A stretch of 14,660 nucleotides of DNA from assembly GCA_002411105.1 (NCBI GenBank), contig DHQX01000039.1, positions 30,185 to 44,844 of the forward strand. The letters run 5' to 3'. The notes under the pieces were generated by a model, which did not search any database, was not told the DNA's origin, and saw only the letters and a program-made list of their open reading frames with translations. The stretch comes from Christensenella sp. UBA5327. Lineage in GTDB: Bacteria; Bacillota; Clostridia; Christensenellales; Aristaeellaceae. Positions 1 to 6,457 of the stretch are shown piece after piece (the first letter of the stretch is position 1; the number at the start of each line of letters is the position of its first letter). The translations under genes and the position numbers were made by a program.

Positions 1-308
1 TGTTCGCCGCACTTTTTGCAGGTGCGGATTTTTTTGCCGTCTTCCAGAATCTTGCGGCCTGAGCGGGAAGGCTTGCCGCACTTCTGGCAGACCAGCATGA
101 CGTTGGAAGCGTCGATGGCGGCTTCCTTCTTGATGATGCCGCCGGGCTGGCCCTGGGCGCGGGATTTCTGGTGCTTGGTGACCATGGCCACGCCTTCAAC
201 AGTGACCCGGCCGCTCTTGGGGTCCACCGCCAGCACCTTGCCCTTGACGCCCTTGTCCTTGCCGGCAATGACGATCACTTCGTCCTTTGTCTTCACATGT
301 ACTTTCAT
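1..308 (-). CDS. rplX: 50S ribosomal protein L24 (uL24), 3'-truncated by window edge
   Basis: Large-subunit assembly-initiator protein that binds 23S rRNA. The reading frame opens at ATG 308-306 (MKVHVKTKDEVIVIAGKDKG), behind GGAGGC, and stays open to position 1. About 102 residues are visible, and L24 proteins of this type end only a few residues later. The N-terminal KOW-type segment (VIVIAGKDKGVKGKV) is typical. The C-terminal half carries two Cys pairs, CQKCG at about residues 74-78 and CKKCG at about 97-101, spaced as in a zinc-ribbon-bearing L24. That zinc binding is inference. The gene follows rplN by 14 bases, as expected in the spc part of the operon, and no separate promoter is seen. 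Confidence 0.95.
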   Translation of the reverse strand, partial: MKVHVKTKDEVIVIAGKDKGVKGKVLAVDPKSGRVTVEGVAMVTKHQKSRAQGQPGGIIKKEAAIDASNVMLVCQKCGKPSRSGRKILEDGKKIRTCKKCGE

Positions 309-322
309 CTTGGGGCGCCTCC

Positions 323-691
323 TCAGAGCACTTCAGGCGCGAGGGAGACGATCTTCATGTAGTCTTTCTCACGCAGTTCGCGGGCAACCGGCCCAAAGAT
401 GCGGGTGCCGCGGGGCTGTTTCTGGTCGTTGATGATGACGGCGGCGTTGTCATCAAAGCGGATGTAGGAGCCATCGGGCCGGCGGTTCTGCTTGACCACG
501 CGGACGATGACGGCACGCACCACTTCGCCTTTCTTGACCTGGCCGCCGGGGGCCGCGGACTTGACGCTGGCGACGATCACGTCACCCACGCTGCCCGAGC
601 GGCGGAATGAACCGCCCAGCACCCTGATGCACATAATTTCCTTGGCGCCGGAGTTATCGGCCACCTTAAGCCGTGATTGCGGCTGGATCAT
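323..691 (-). CDS. rplN: 50S ribosomal protein L14 (uL14)
   Basis: Large-subunit protein at the subunit interface, contacting 16S rRNA helix 14 and L19. The frame encodes 122 residues, the usual family length, beginning MIQPQSRLKVADNSGAKEIM. The L14 signature region (GDVIVASVKSAAPGGQVKKG and the following VRAVIVR) lies at about residues 36-66, and the C-terminal RIFGPVARELREK is intact. A GGAGG lies 8-12 bases before the ATG at 691-689. A 56-base gap separates it from rpsQ upstream, wider than its neighbours, and holds a small GC hairpin. Cotranscription with the S10 operon is inferred from order and spacing. Confidence 0.98.
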   Translation of the reverse strand: MIQPQSRLKVADNSGAKEIMCIRVLGGSFRRSGSVGDVIVASVKSAAPGGQVKKGEVVRAVIVRVVKQNRRPDGSYIRFDDNAAVIINDQKQPRGTRIFGPVARELREKDYMKIVSLAPEVL

Positions 692-718
692 AAGGGGTTC
701 CTCCTTCTATGCCGGTAT

Positions 719-739
719 CCAGGGGGCTTTGCCCCATGG
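719..739 (-). other. Intercistronic GC hairpin between rpsQ and rplN
   Basis: GGGGC (723-727), TTT loop, GCCCC (731-735), extended by CCA (719-721) against TGG (737-739) across one mismatch. On the transcribed strand no U-run follows, so it does not read as an intrinsic terminator. It may be an mRNA-stability or processing element; function is unknown. Confidence 0.45.
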
Positions 740-747
740 GACGGGCT

Positions 748-1011
748 TTACTTCGCTTTCTCGATGATTTCCACCAGGCGCCACCGCTTGTTCTTTGACA
801 GCGGCCGGGTTTCCATCACCCGGACGGTATCGCCGATACCGCAGGCATTGTCCTGGTCGTGCACCATGAGCTTGCTGATGCGCTTGACGTACTTGCCGTA
901 CATGGGGTGGCGGAAACGGTGTGTGATGGTGATGATACAGGTTTTGTCCATCTTGTCACTGGTGACCATGCCCACCCGGGTCTTGCGGTTGCTGGTTCTA
1001 ACTTCTGACAT
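748..1011 (-). CDS. rpsQ: 30S ribosomal protein S17 (uS17)
   Basis: Primary 16S rRNA-binding protein with an OB fold. It has 87 residues, the usual bacterial length. The conserved RKTRVGMVTSDKMDKTCIIT is at about residues 9-28, and the HDQDNACGIGDTVRVMETRPLS core at about 51-72. The ATG at 1011-1009 is preceded by AAAGGAGG with good spacing. It follows rpmC by 21 bases. The high lysine and arginine content is normal for the family. Confidence 0.98.
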   Translation of the reverse strand: MSEVRTSNRKTRVGMVTSDKMDKTCIITITHRFRHPMYGKYVKRISKLMVHDQDNACGIGDTVRVMETRPLSKNKRWRLVEIIEKAK

Positions 1012-1032
1012 GGATCTTGCCTCCTTTCGCGG

Positions 1033-1239
1033 TTATCTGGCCTGGGCGGCCTTTTTCTGGGCCTGGGTCTGGGCGGTCAGGGCGCGGGCGATGTCCCGCT
1101 TGACCGCCTGAATCTGCATCGTGTTCTCCAGTTGGCCGGTGGCCAGCTGGAAGCGAAGGTTGAACAGCTCGGTCTTCAGCTCATTGATTTTAGCCGTCAG
1201 TTCTTCGGGCTTCATGGCTAAGTATTCGCTCACCTTCAT
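1033..1239 (-). CDS. rpmC: 50S ribosomal protein L29 (uL29)
   Basis: Small two-helix protein near the peptide exit tunnel. It has 68 residues starting MKVSEYLAMKPEELTAKINE, with the family pattern LFNLRFQLATGQLENTMQI at about residues 26-44 and a basic, Ala/Gln-rich tail. Its ATG shares one base with the TGA of rplP (TGATG at 1241-1237), so translational coupling is likely. The end TAQTQAQKKAAQAR is slightly longer and more Ala/Gln-rich than minimal L29. Confidence 0.97.
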   Translation of the reverse strand: MKVSEYLAMKPEELTAKINELKTELFNLRFQLATGQLENTMQIQAVKRDIARALTAQTQAQKKAAQAR

Positions 1240-1676
1240 CAGTTGTCACCACCATTCATTTGATCCAGCTGCGCTTTGGAATAGATCTTGCACTTCACAG
1301 GCAGCTTGGTTGAGGCCAGGCGCAGGGCCTCCCGCGCGATGGCTTCGTCGATGCCGGCCACTTCAAACAGCACACGGCCGGGCTTGACCACCGCCACCCA
1401 GTATTCGGGCGAGCCCTTGCCAGAGCCCATGCGGGTCTCGGCAGGCTTCTCGGTCACGGGCTTGTCAGGGAAGATCTTGATCCACACCTGGCCGCCGCGG
1501 CGGGTATAGCGGGTGAGGGCGATACGGGCGGCCTCAATCTGCTGGCTGGTGATCCAGCTGGGGTCCATGGCCACCAGGCCGTATTCGCCGTAGGCGATGA
1601 CGTTGCCGCGCATGGCCTTGCCCTTCATGCGGCCGCGGAAAACCTTGCGGCGCTTGACGCGTTTTGGCATTAACAT
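1239..1676 (-). CDS. rplP: 50S ribosomal protein L16 (uL16)
   Basis: Large-subunit protein that helps organise the A-site tRNA and peptidyl-transferase region. It has 145 residues with the canonical MLMPKRVKRRK start, the RGRMKGKA segment and the highly conserved KPAETRMGSGKGSPEYWVAV at about residues 77-96. It lies 3 bases downstream of the rpsC stop and overlaps rpmC by one base. Nothing unusual is seen. Confidence 0.98.
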   Translation of the reverse strand: MLMPKRVKRRKVFRGRMKGKAMRGNVIAYGEYGLVAMDPSWITSQQIEAARIALTRYTRRGGQVWIKIFPDKPVTEKPAETRMGSGKGSPEYWVAVVKPGRVLFEVAGIDEAIAREALRLASTKLPVKCKIYSKAQLDQMNGGDN

Positions 1677-1679
1677 GGT

Positions 1680-2351
1680 TTACTTGCCTCCTTCGACACG
1701 GGCGCCCGGGCGCTTCTTGGCCTGGGGCAGCACCTGTCCCTTGTAAATCCACACCTTCACGCCCAGGCGGCCGTAGGTGGTCTTGGCTTCGGCGAAGCCA
1801 TAGTCGATGTTGGCGCGCAGCGTCTGCAGGGGGATGGAGCCCTCGTGATAGTGCTCGGTGCGGGCGATGTCAGCCCCGCCCAGGCGGCCGGACACTGAGG
1901 CCTTCATGCCCTTGGCGCCCGCGCGCATGGTGCGCTGGATGGACTGCTTGAGGGCGCGCCGGAAGGAAATGCGCTTCTCCAGCTGCTGGGCGATGTTCTC
2001 AGCCACCAGCTGGGCGTCGGTGTCGGGGTTTTTCACCTCGATGACGTTGATGTTGACCGAATGGCCCAGTTCCTTTTCCACAAAGGCCTTGAGCTCCTCG
2101 ATGCCCTTGCCGCCCCGGCCGATGACCATGCCGGGCTTGCCGGTGAACAGGTCAATGGTCATGCGGGCGGCGCTGCGGGAAATATCGATGCGGCTCACCC
2201 CGGTGTTGTAGTAGCGTTCTTTGAGCATCTTGCGGATCTTGTGGTCCTCGATGAGGTTATCCGCAAAGGTTTTCTTATCGGCGTACCAGCGGGTGCTCCA
2301 ATCGAAGATCACACCGACCCGGGCGCCGTGGGGATTGACTTTCTGACCCAT
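1680..2351 (-). CDS. rpsC: 30S ribosomal protein S3 (uS3)
   Basis: Head protein of the small subunit at the mRNA entry tunnel. It has 223 residues, within the usual range. The start MGQKVNPHGARVGV is canonical. A KH domain is visible with the GxxG loop VIGRGGKG at about residues 76-83. The C-terminal S3 domain includes GAKGMKASVSGRLGGADIAR, and the tail is lysine-rich. The ATG at 2351-2349 follows a GGGAGGG that abuts the rplV stop, with a somewhat long 12-base spacing. Confidence 0.98.
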   Translation of the reverse strand: MGQKVNPHGARVGVIFDWSTRWYADKKTFADNLIEDHKIRKMLKERYYNTGVSRIDISRSAARMTIDLFTGKPGMVIGRGGKGIEELKAFVEKELGHSVNINVIEVKNPDTDAQLVAENIAQQLEKRISFRRALKQSIQRTMRAGAKGMKASVSGRLGGADIARTEHYHEGSIPLQTLRANIDYGFAEAKTTYGRLGVKVWIYKGQVLPQAKKRPGARVEGGK

Positions 2352-2369
2352 GCTTCTTGATTCCCTCCC

Positions 2370-2753
2370 TTATCGTTGGTCAAGCACTACGCTGAAGTGG
2401 CTGGTGCGCTTCAAAATGGTGGAAGCGCTGCCCCTTGCGCGGGGGCGGAAGCGTTTGAGCGTAGGGCCGGGGTTGGCATAAATCTCAGCGACATAGAGGG
2501 AGTCAGCGTCCATCTCCAGGTTGTTGACAGCGTTGGCCTGGGCACTGCTGATGAGCTTGTGCAGCACAGGCGCTGCGGCGTTGGGGGTAAAGGCCAGGAT
2601 GGCCAGGGCCTCGCTTACGTCCTTGCCGCGGACCAGATCCACCACCAGCTTCGCCTTGCGTGAGGAGACGCGGATGTGCCTGGCATGGGCATGGGGGCGT
2701 TTTTCCCGCGTCTGGTCATGACGCTCGCCCTTTGTACGGGTGTTGGTTGCCAT
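2370..2753 (-). CDS. rplV: 50S ribosomal protein L22 (uL22) with N-terminal extension
   Basis: Exit-tunnel protein of the large subunit. It has 127 residues, against about 110 in many bacteria. The conserved core begins around residue 24 (ARHIRVSSRKAKLVVDLVRGK) and ends with the RPRARGSASTI and SHFSVVL region. About 18 extra basic, hydrophilic residues precede the core. No ATG, GTG or TTG codon occurs in frame between the ATG at 2753-2751 and the core, and AGGAGA sits about 9 bases before that ATG, so the long start is the only plausible one. Confidence 0.97.
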   Translation of the reverse strand: MATNTRTKGERHDQTREKRPHAHARHIRVSSRKAKLVVDLVRGKDVSEALAILAFTPNAAAPVLHKLISSAQANAVNNLEMDADSLYVAEIYANPGPTLKRFRPRARGSASTILKRTSHFSVVLDQR

Positions 2754-2773
2754 GTGTTTGCTTCTCCTTTCGC

Positions 2774-3052
2774 TTATCTGCGGTCGGTCTTCTTGTCTCC
2801 CGCGTGTCCGCGGAAGGTGCGGGTGGGGGCGAACTCGCCCAGCTTGTGGCCTACCATGTCCTCGGTGACATAGACGGGCACATGCTTGCGGCCGTCATGC
2901 ACCGCCACGGTGTGGCCCACAAACTCCGGGAAAATGGTGCTGGCCCGGGACCAGGTCTTCAAAACGGACTTCTTGCCCGATTTGTTCAATTCTTCAACAC
3001 GCTTGAGGAGCCTTTCGTCGACAAAGGGTCCTTTTTTGATTGAGCGGCTCAT
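2774..3052 (-). CDS. rpsS: 30S ribosomal protein S19 (uS19)
   Basis: Small-subunit head protein that works with S13 near the A site. It has 92 residues beginning MSRSIKKGPFVDERLLKRVE. The signature ending in HDGRKHVPVYVTEDMVGHKLGEFAPTR sits at about residues 53-79 and is canonical. AAGGAGG lies 12-18 bases before the ATG, a slightly long spacing, but no nearer start exists. It sits between rplB and rplV as in almost all bacteria. Confidence 0.98.
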   Translation of the reverse strand: MSRSIKKGPFVDERLLKRVEELNKSGKKSVLKTWSRASTIFPEFVGHTVAVHDGRKHVPVYVTEDMVGHKLGEFAPTRTFRGHAGDKKTDRR

Positions 3053-3086
3053 GCTGTGGGGCGTCCTCCTTTCATCCTCTTGGGGC

Positions 3087-3920
3087 TTACTTTTCGTTAA
3101 TGCGCTTGACGATCAGCCGGTTGGAATACTTCTTGCGTTTCCGGGTTTTCAGTCCCAGCGCGGGCTTGCCCCAGGGGGTGACAGGGGCGGGCATGCCAAT
3201 GGGTGACTTGCCCTCACCGCCGCCGTGGGGATGATCCACCGGGTTCATGACCACGCCGCGCACGCTCGGGCGGATGCCCATGTGGCGCTTGCGGCCAGCC
3301 TTGCCGATGCGGATGTTCTCATGGTCGGTGTTGCCCACGGTGCCAATGGTGGCCCGGGCGTTCACCGGCAGCTTCCTGATTTCGCCTGAGGGCAGGCGCA
3401 CCTGGGCATAGGCGCCCTCCTTGGCCATCAGCTGGGCATACACACCGGCTGAGCGGACCAGCTGTCCGCCGGCGCCCGCGCGCAGCTCCAGGTTGTGGAT
3501 GAGGGTGCCGGTGGGGATGTTGGCAAGCGGCAGGGAGTTGCCGGGCTTGATGTCGGCCCCTTCGCCCGCCACCACCATGTCGCCCACGTTCAGGCCCACC
3601 GGGGCCAGGATATAGCGCTTCTCGCCGTCCAGATAGTGGAGCAGGGCGATGAAGGCGGAGCGGTTGGGATCATACTCGATGGCTGCCACCTTGGCAGGCA
3701 CCTGGAGCTTGTCCCGCTTGAAATCGATGATGCGGTACTTGACCCGGTTGCCGCCGCCCTGGTGGCGCACGGTGATCTTGCCGTGGTGGTTGCGCCCGGC
3801 ATGCTTCTTTTTGCTGGCGACCAGCGCCTTCTCAGGCTTTTTCTTGGTGATTTCCGCAAACGCGTTCACCGACATGAAGCGGCGCGCAGGGGAAGTCGGT
3901 TTATACAGTCGGATGGCCAT
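3087..3920 (-). CDS. rplB: 50S ribosomal protein L2 (uL2)
   Basis: Core large-subunit protein required for subunit association and the peptidyl-transferase environment. It has 277 residues, the standard length, starting MAIRLYKPTSPARRFMSV. The diagnostic MNPVDHPHGGGEGK lies at about residues 225-238; its first His (about 230) matches the conserved His near the catalytic centre known from E. coli L2. GGGAGG precedes the ATG at 3920-3918 and adjoins the rplW stop. Confidence 0.99.
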   Translation of the reverse strand: MAIRLYKPTSPARRFMSVNAFAEITKKKPEKALVASKKKHAGRNHHGKITVRHQGGGNRVKYRIIDFKRDKLQVPAKVAAIEYDPNRSAFIALLHYLDGEKRYILAPVGLNVGDMVVAGEGADIKPGNSLPLANIPTGTLIHNLELRAGAGGQLVRSAGVYAQLMAKEGAYAQVRLPSGEIRKLPVNARATIGTVGNTDHENIRIGKAGRKRHMGIRPSVRGVVMNPVDHPHGGGEGKSPIGMPAPVTPWGKPALGLKTRKRKKYSNRLIVKRINEK

Positions 3921-3935
3921 TCTATCGCTCCTCCC

Positions 3936-4232
3936 TTAGACCATGCCTTCAAAGAACTCGATGGGCTTGGAGCTCTCCTTCAGCGTCACATAGGCTTTTT
4001 TGGTTTCAGGTGTGCGGCCCTGGGTGCGGCCCTGGCGCTTCATTTTGCCCATGGTGCGCAGGGTGTTCACCTTTTCCACCTGAATGTCCTTGAAAACGGC
4101 CTCAAGGGCGCGCTTGATCTCCACCTTGTTGGCGTTCTTGTCCACCTCAAACACGTAGCGCTTGTCGGCAATGCCGTCATAGCCCTTTTCGGTGAGCACC
4201 GGGCGGCGGATGATATCATGGGGGTTTTTCAT
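3936..4232 (-). CDS. rplW: 50S ribosomal protein L23 (uL23)
   Basis: Exit-tunnel rim protein, the docking point for trigger factor and SRP. It has 98 residues starting MKNPHDIIRRPVLTEKG, with the family segment YVFEVDKNANKVEIKRALEAVF at about residues 26-47 and VNTLRTMGKMKRQGR after it. Its start overlaps the rplD stop as ATGA (4232-4229), indicating translational coupling. Confidence 0.98.
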   Translation of the reverse strand: MKNPHDIIRRPVLTEKGYDGIADKRYVFEVDKNANKVEIKRALEAVFKDIQVEKVNTLRTMGKMKRQGRTQGRTPETKKAYVTLKESSKPIEFFEGMV

Positions 4233-4861
4233 GACGCGTACACCTCCTCAATGGCACGGGCAGCGTCCTGGGTGAGGAGCACCTTGTCCGCGCGCAGGAT
4301 GTCGTAGACGTTGATGGTGGCCACATAGGCATCCTTCAGCGCCTTGATGTTCTTGGAGGCACGCAGCACCAGCTCGTTGTCCTCCCGGCCGGGTAGCACC
4401 ATCAGGCAGGACTTGGAAACGCCCAGATCTGAGAGCATCTTGGCGATATGGCGGGTCTTGCCCTCTTTGAGGGTGATCTGGTCCAGCAAAATGAGGTCCC
4501 CTGCGGCCAGCTTGGCAGACAGGGCGGACTTCATGGCCAAACGGCGCACCTTCCTGGGCACCTTCACCACATAATCCCGGGGCTGGGGCGCGAACACCAC
4601 GCCGCCGTGGCGGAACTGGGGCGCGCGGTTGCTGTGGTGGCGGGCACGGCCTGTGCCCTTCTGGCGGTAGATCTTCCGGCCGCCGCCCCGCACCATGCTG
4701 CGGGTCAGAGCGCTCTGGGTGCCTTGGCGCTTGTTGGCCAGGATGGAGCGGACCACCAGGTGCATGGCAGCCACGTTGGGGGTGATGGCGAAAACTTCCT
4801 CGCTGAGCGTCATTTCCCCTGCTGACTTGCCCTGCATGTTCAGGACTGGAATCGTAGGCAT
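4229..4861 (-). CDS. rplD: 50S ribosomal protein L4 (uL4)
   Basis: Large-subunit protein whose long loop reaches the exit tunnel. In E. coli, L4 also represses its own S10 operon; whether that happens here is unknown. I place the start at ATG 4861-4859 (MPTIPVLNMQGKSAGEMTLS), 210 residues. AAGGAGGAG lies just upstream and overlaps the rplC stop. An in-frame upstream ATG at 4894 would lie inside rplC and adds residues absent from the family. The conserved RGGGRKIYRQKGTGRARHHS loop region is intact. Confidence 0.98.
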   Translation of the reverse strand: MPTIPVLNMQGKSAGEMTLSEEVFAITPNVAAMHLVVRSILANKRQGTQSALTRSMVRGGGRKIYRQKGTGRARHHSNRAPQFRHGGVVFAPQPRDYVVKVPRKVRRLAMKSALSAKLAAGDLILLDQITLKEGKTRHIAKMLSDLGVSKSCLMVLPGREDNELVLRASKNIKALKDAYVATINVYDILRADKVLLTQDAARAIEEVYAS

Positions 4862-4874
4862 TGGTTTCTCCTCC

Positions 4875-5516
4875 TTAGGCCTTGCAGGCGTCACGCACCA
4901 TCAGCAAGCCCTTGTTGGGGCCGGGGACGGCGCCTTTGATAAGCAGCAGGTTGCGCTCGGCGTCAACGGCGATCACTTCCAGGTTTTGCACCGTCACCCG
5001 CTCCACGCCATAGTGCCCGGACATGTGCCTGCCCTTGAACACCTTGCCAGGGTCGGTGTTGGCGCTCATGGCGCCGATGCCCCGGTGATACTTGGAGCCG
5101 TGGGAGCGGGGGCCCAGGCGCTGGTTCCAGCGGTAGATGACGCCGGTGAAGCCATGGCCCTTGCTGGTGCCGGTCACGTCCACCAGGTCGCCCGGCTGAA
5201 ACTGGGAGCAGGACAGGGTCTGCCCCACTTCATAGGGCTTGATGTCGTCCAGGCGGAACTCCTTCAGGTGCCGGGCGGGCGCGACGCCGGCTTTTTTGAA
5301 GTGGCCGGCCACTGGCCTCCGCACCAGCTTCTTCACCCGATGCTCGGGAAGCTGGTCAAAGGAGAGCTGGAGGGCATCATAGCCGTCCTTCTCCTGGGTT
5401 TTTTTCTGCACCACTGTGCAGGGGCCTGCCTGGACCACCGTGACGGGCACCAGGCGGCCATCCGGCAAAAACTGCTGGGTCATGCCCAGTTTCTTGCCCA
5501 AGATCGCTTTCTTCAT
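4875..5516 (-). CDS. rplC: 50S ribosomal protein L3 (uL3)
   Basis: Early-assembly large-subunit protein whose loop approaches the peptidyl-transferase centre. It has 213 residues starting MKKAILGKKLGMTQQF. The family signature FQPGDLVDVTGTSKGHGFTG lies at about residues 106-125, followed by GPRSHGSKYHRGIGAMSANT and the DPGKVFKGRHMSGHYG region. A GGAGGC lies before the ATG at 5516-5514. Spacing to rpsJ is 17 bases. Confidence 0.98.
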   Translation of the reverse strand: MKKAILGKKLGMTQQFLPDGRLVPVTVVQAGPCTVVQKKTQEKDGYDALQLSFDQLPEHRVKKLVRRPVAGHFKKAGVAPARHLKEFRLDDIKPYEVGQTLSCSQFQPGDLVDVTGTSKGHGFTGVIYRWNQRLGPRSHGSKYHRGIGAMSANTDPGKVFKGRHMSGHYGVERVTVQNLEVIAVDAERNLLLIKGAVPGPNKGLLMVRDACKA

Positions 5517-5533
5517 CGTGCTTGCCTCCTGCC

Positions 5534-5842
5534 TTAGAGTTTGATTTCGATCTCGACGCCGGCGGGAAGATCAAGCTTCATCATGGCGTCCACCGTGCGG
5601 GAAGTGGGGTTGTGGATATCAATCAGGCGTTTGTGCGTCCTGCGCTCGAACTGCTCGCGGCTGTCCTTGTACTTGTGGGGGGCACGCAGGATGGTGATGA
5701 TCTCTTTCTCGGTCGGCAGCGGCACGGGGCCTGAGATGCGGGCGCCGGTGCGCTTGGCGGTGTCCACGATGCGCTCGGCCGACTGGTCGATCAGGTGGTG
5801 CTCGTACGCCTTCAACTTGATGCGGATTTTCTGGCTGGCCAT
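5534..5842 (-). CDS. rpsJ: 30S ribosomal protein S10 (uS10), first gene of the operon
   Basis: Small-subunit head protein, also the NusE transcription-antitermination factor. The start is taken as ATG 5842-5840 (MASQKIRIKLKAYEHHLIDQ), giving 102 residues, the usual length, with AAAGGAGG eight bases upstream. An in-frame ATG at 5872 would put the ribosome binding site inside the coding region and is rejected. The conserved GPVPLPTEKEIITILRAPHKYKDSREQFE block is present. It is the promoter-proximal gene; tuf, which often precedes rpsJ in Bacillota, is absent here. Confidence 0.98.
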   Translation of the reverse strand: MASQKIRIKLKAYEHHLIDQSAERIVDTAKRTGARISGPVPLPTEKEIITILRAPHKYKDSREQFERRTHKRLIDIHNPTSRTVDAMMKLDLPAGVEIEIKL

Positions 5843-6012
5843 TAGATTTCCTCCTTTAACTCGCGTTCTCATGCGCGGGCGCTTCCCGCGCGCCGGGGCG
5901 CTTGTCTCCCGGACTGTGAGCCCGTCGCCCGATTGTCGGGCCTGGTCTGCGATAATGACCCGCCCAAGGCCGGGGCGGCAACCTATCGCTTCATCCCAAA
6001 TAAGCAGACAGC
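5843..6012 (-). promoter_or_regulatory. Structured 5' leader of the S10 operon (candidate cis-regulatory RNA)
   Basis: About 170 transcribed bases lie between the predicted start site and rpsJ. The transcript begins directly with a nested stem: 6011-6006 pairs with 5948-5942 (one bulge), 5989-5984 (GCGATA) pairs with 5954-5949 (TATCGC), and 5978-5973 (CCGCCC) pairs with 5965-5960 (GGGCGG), capped by a 7-base loop. A second hairpin, GCCCGA/TCGGGC, lies at 5941-5927. A third, GCGCGGG/CCCGCGC, lies at 5891-5873, just before the rpsJ ribosome binding site. No U-run follows the last stem, so control at translation or by protein binding is more likely than attenuation. I cannot assign it to a known leader family. 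Confidence 0.6.
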
Positions 6013-6018
6013 TTGAAC

Positions 6019-6047
6019 ATTATATTTGAACCCCGAAAAAAAAGCAA
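6019..6047 (-). promoter_or_regulatory. S10 operon promoter
   Basis: On the minus strand, TTGCTT (-35, 6047-6042), a 17-base spacer and a perfect TATAAT (-10, 6024-6019). An A-rich stretch just upstream (GACAAAAATGAGTGAAAAAA) resembles an UP element, as expected for a strong ribosomal-protein promoter. The predicted start is near 6012. Confidence 0.75.
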
Positions 6048-6223
6048 GCGTTTTTTCACTCATTTTTGTCAACTTTCTGTCATGCAGCAGAAATCTTTGC
6101 CGATATTGCGATCTTTTTATGCCTTTTTGGCCAGCGTCATTGTCCACCCCTCCGGGTGTATCGCATTCTGACGGCCGCGGCCCCGCCTTGGGCCTGAGGG
6201 CGGCATGCACCAACCCGCGCCGC

Positions 6224-6237
6224 GATAAATTATTATC
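6224..6237. repeat. AT-rich perfect inverted repeat GATAA-ATTA-TTATC
   Basis: A 5+4+5 palindrome sits within the 615-base intergenic region, flanked by GCCGCG (6219-6224) and CGCGGC (6245-6250), which can also pair. It vaguely resembles half-sites of Fur-type metalloregulator boxes but does not match the 7-1-7 consensus. It lies over 100 bases from either promoter. Apart from this and a GC-rich patch at 6140-6220, I see no gene at 6060-6340. Confidence 0.3.
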
Positions 6238-6348
6238 ATTTTTCCGCGGCACATTTCTCAGTCAATCAATGTCATGTGCTTTTCAGCGGTTATTCCACTT
6301 ATATTTTCATCCTTCCGAAAAACCCTGCGATTTTTTTATCATTTTCTC

Positions 6349-6376
6349 TTGTTTTTCTGATTTTTTTGTCTATAAT
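6349..6376 (+). promoter_or_regulatory. Promoter of the cysteine desulfidase operon
   Basis: TTGTTT (6349-6354), a 16-base T-rich spacer and a perfect TATAAT (6371-6376). The predicted start is near 6383, leaving about 75 bases of leader before the ATG at 6458. Confidence 0.65.
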
Positions 6377-6457
6377 GGGTTCGGCAGAACAAAATGAGAG
6401 CGGGAAAGGAGGGTAGAGACGCACGCCCGGGCCCATTAAGATGAAAGGAAACCGATA

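Noticed and set aside
3495..4307. Long plus-strand open frame across rplB and rplW
   Set aside because: It is antisense to two unmistakable ribosomal-protein genes and shows no family motif; GC-rich shadow frame.
4695..5537. 280-codon plus-strand open frame over rplC and rplD
   Set aside because: Antisense shadow of ribosomal-protein genes with no start signal.
5873..5891. GC-rich hairpin before rpsJ considered as a terminator/attenuator
   Set aside because: No U-run follows it on the transcribed strand; kept only as part of the leader structure.
5983..6252. 89-codon minus-strand open frame in the intergenic region
   Set aside because: It reads through the S10 promoter into the leader, has no ribosome binding site and resembles no family I know.
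6406..6412. Strong AAAGGAGGG about 45 bases before cyuA
   Set aside because: No ATG, GTG or TTG lies at a usable distance, so it does not mark a gene; the nearer AAAGGAAA serves cyuA.
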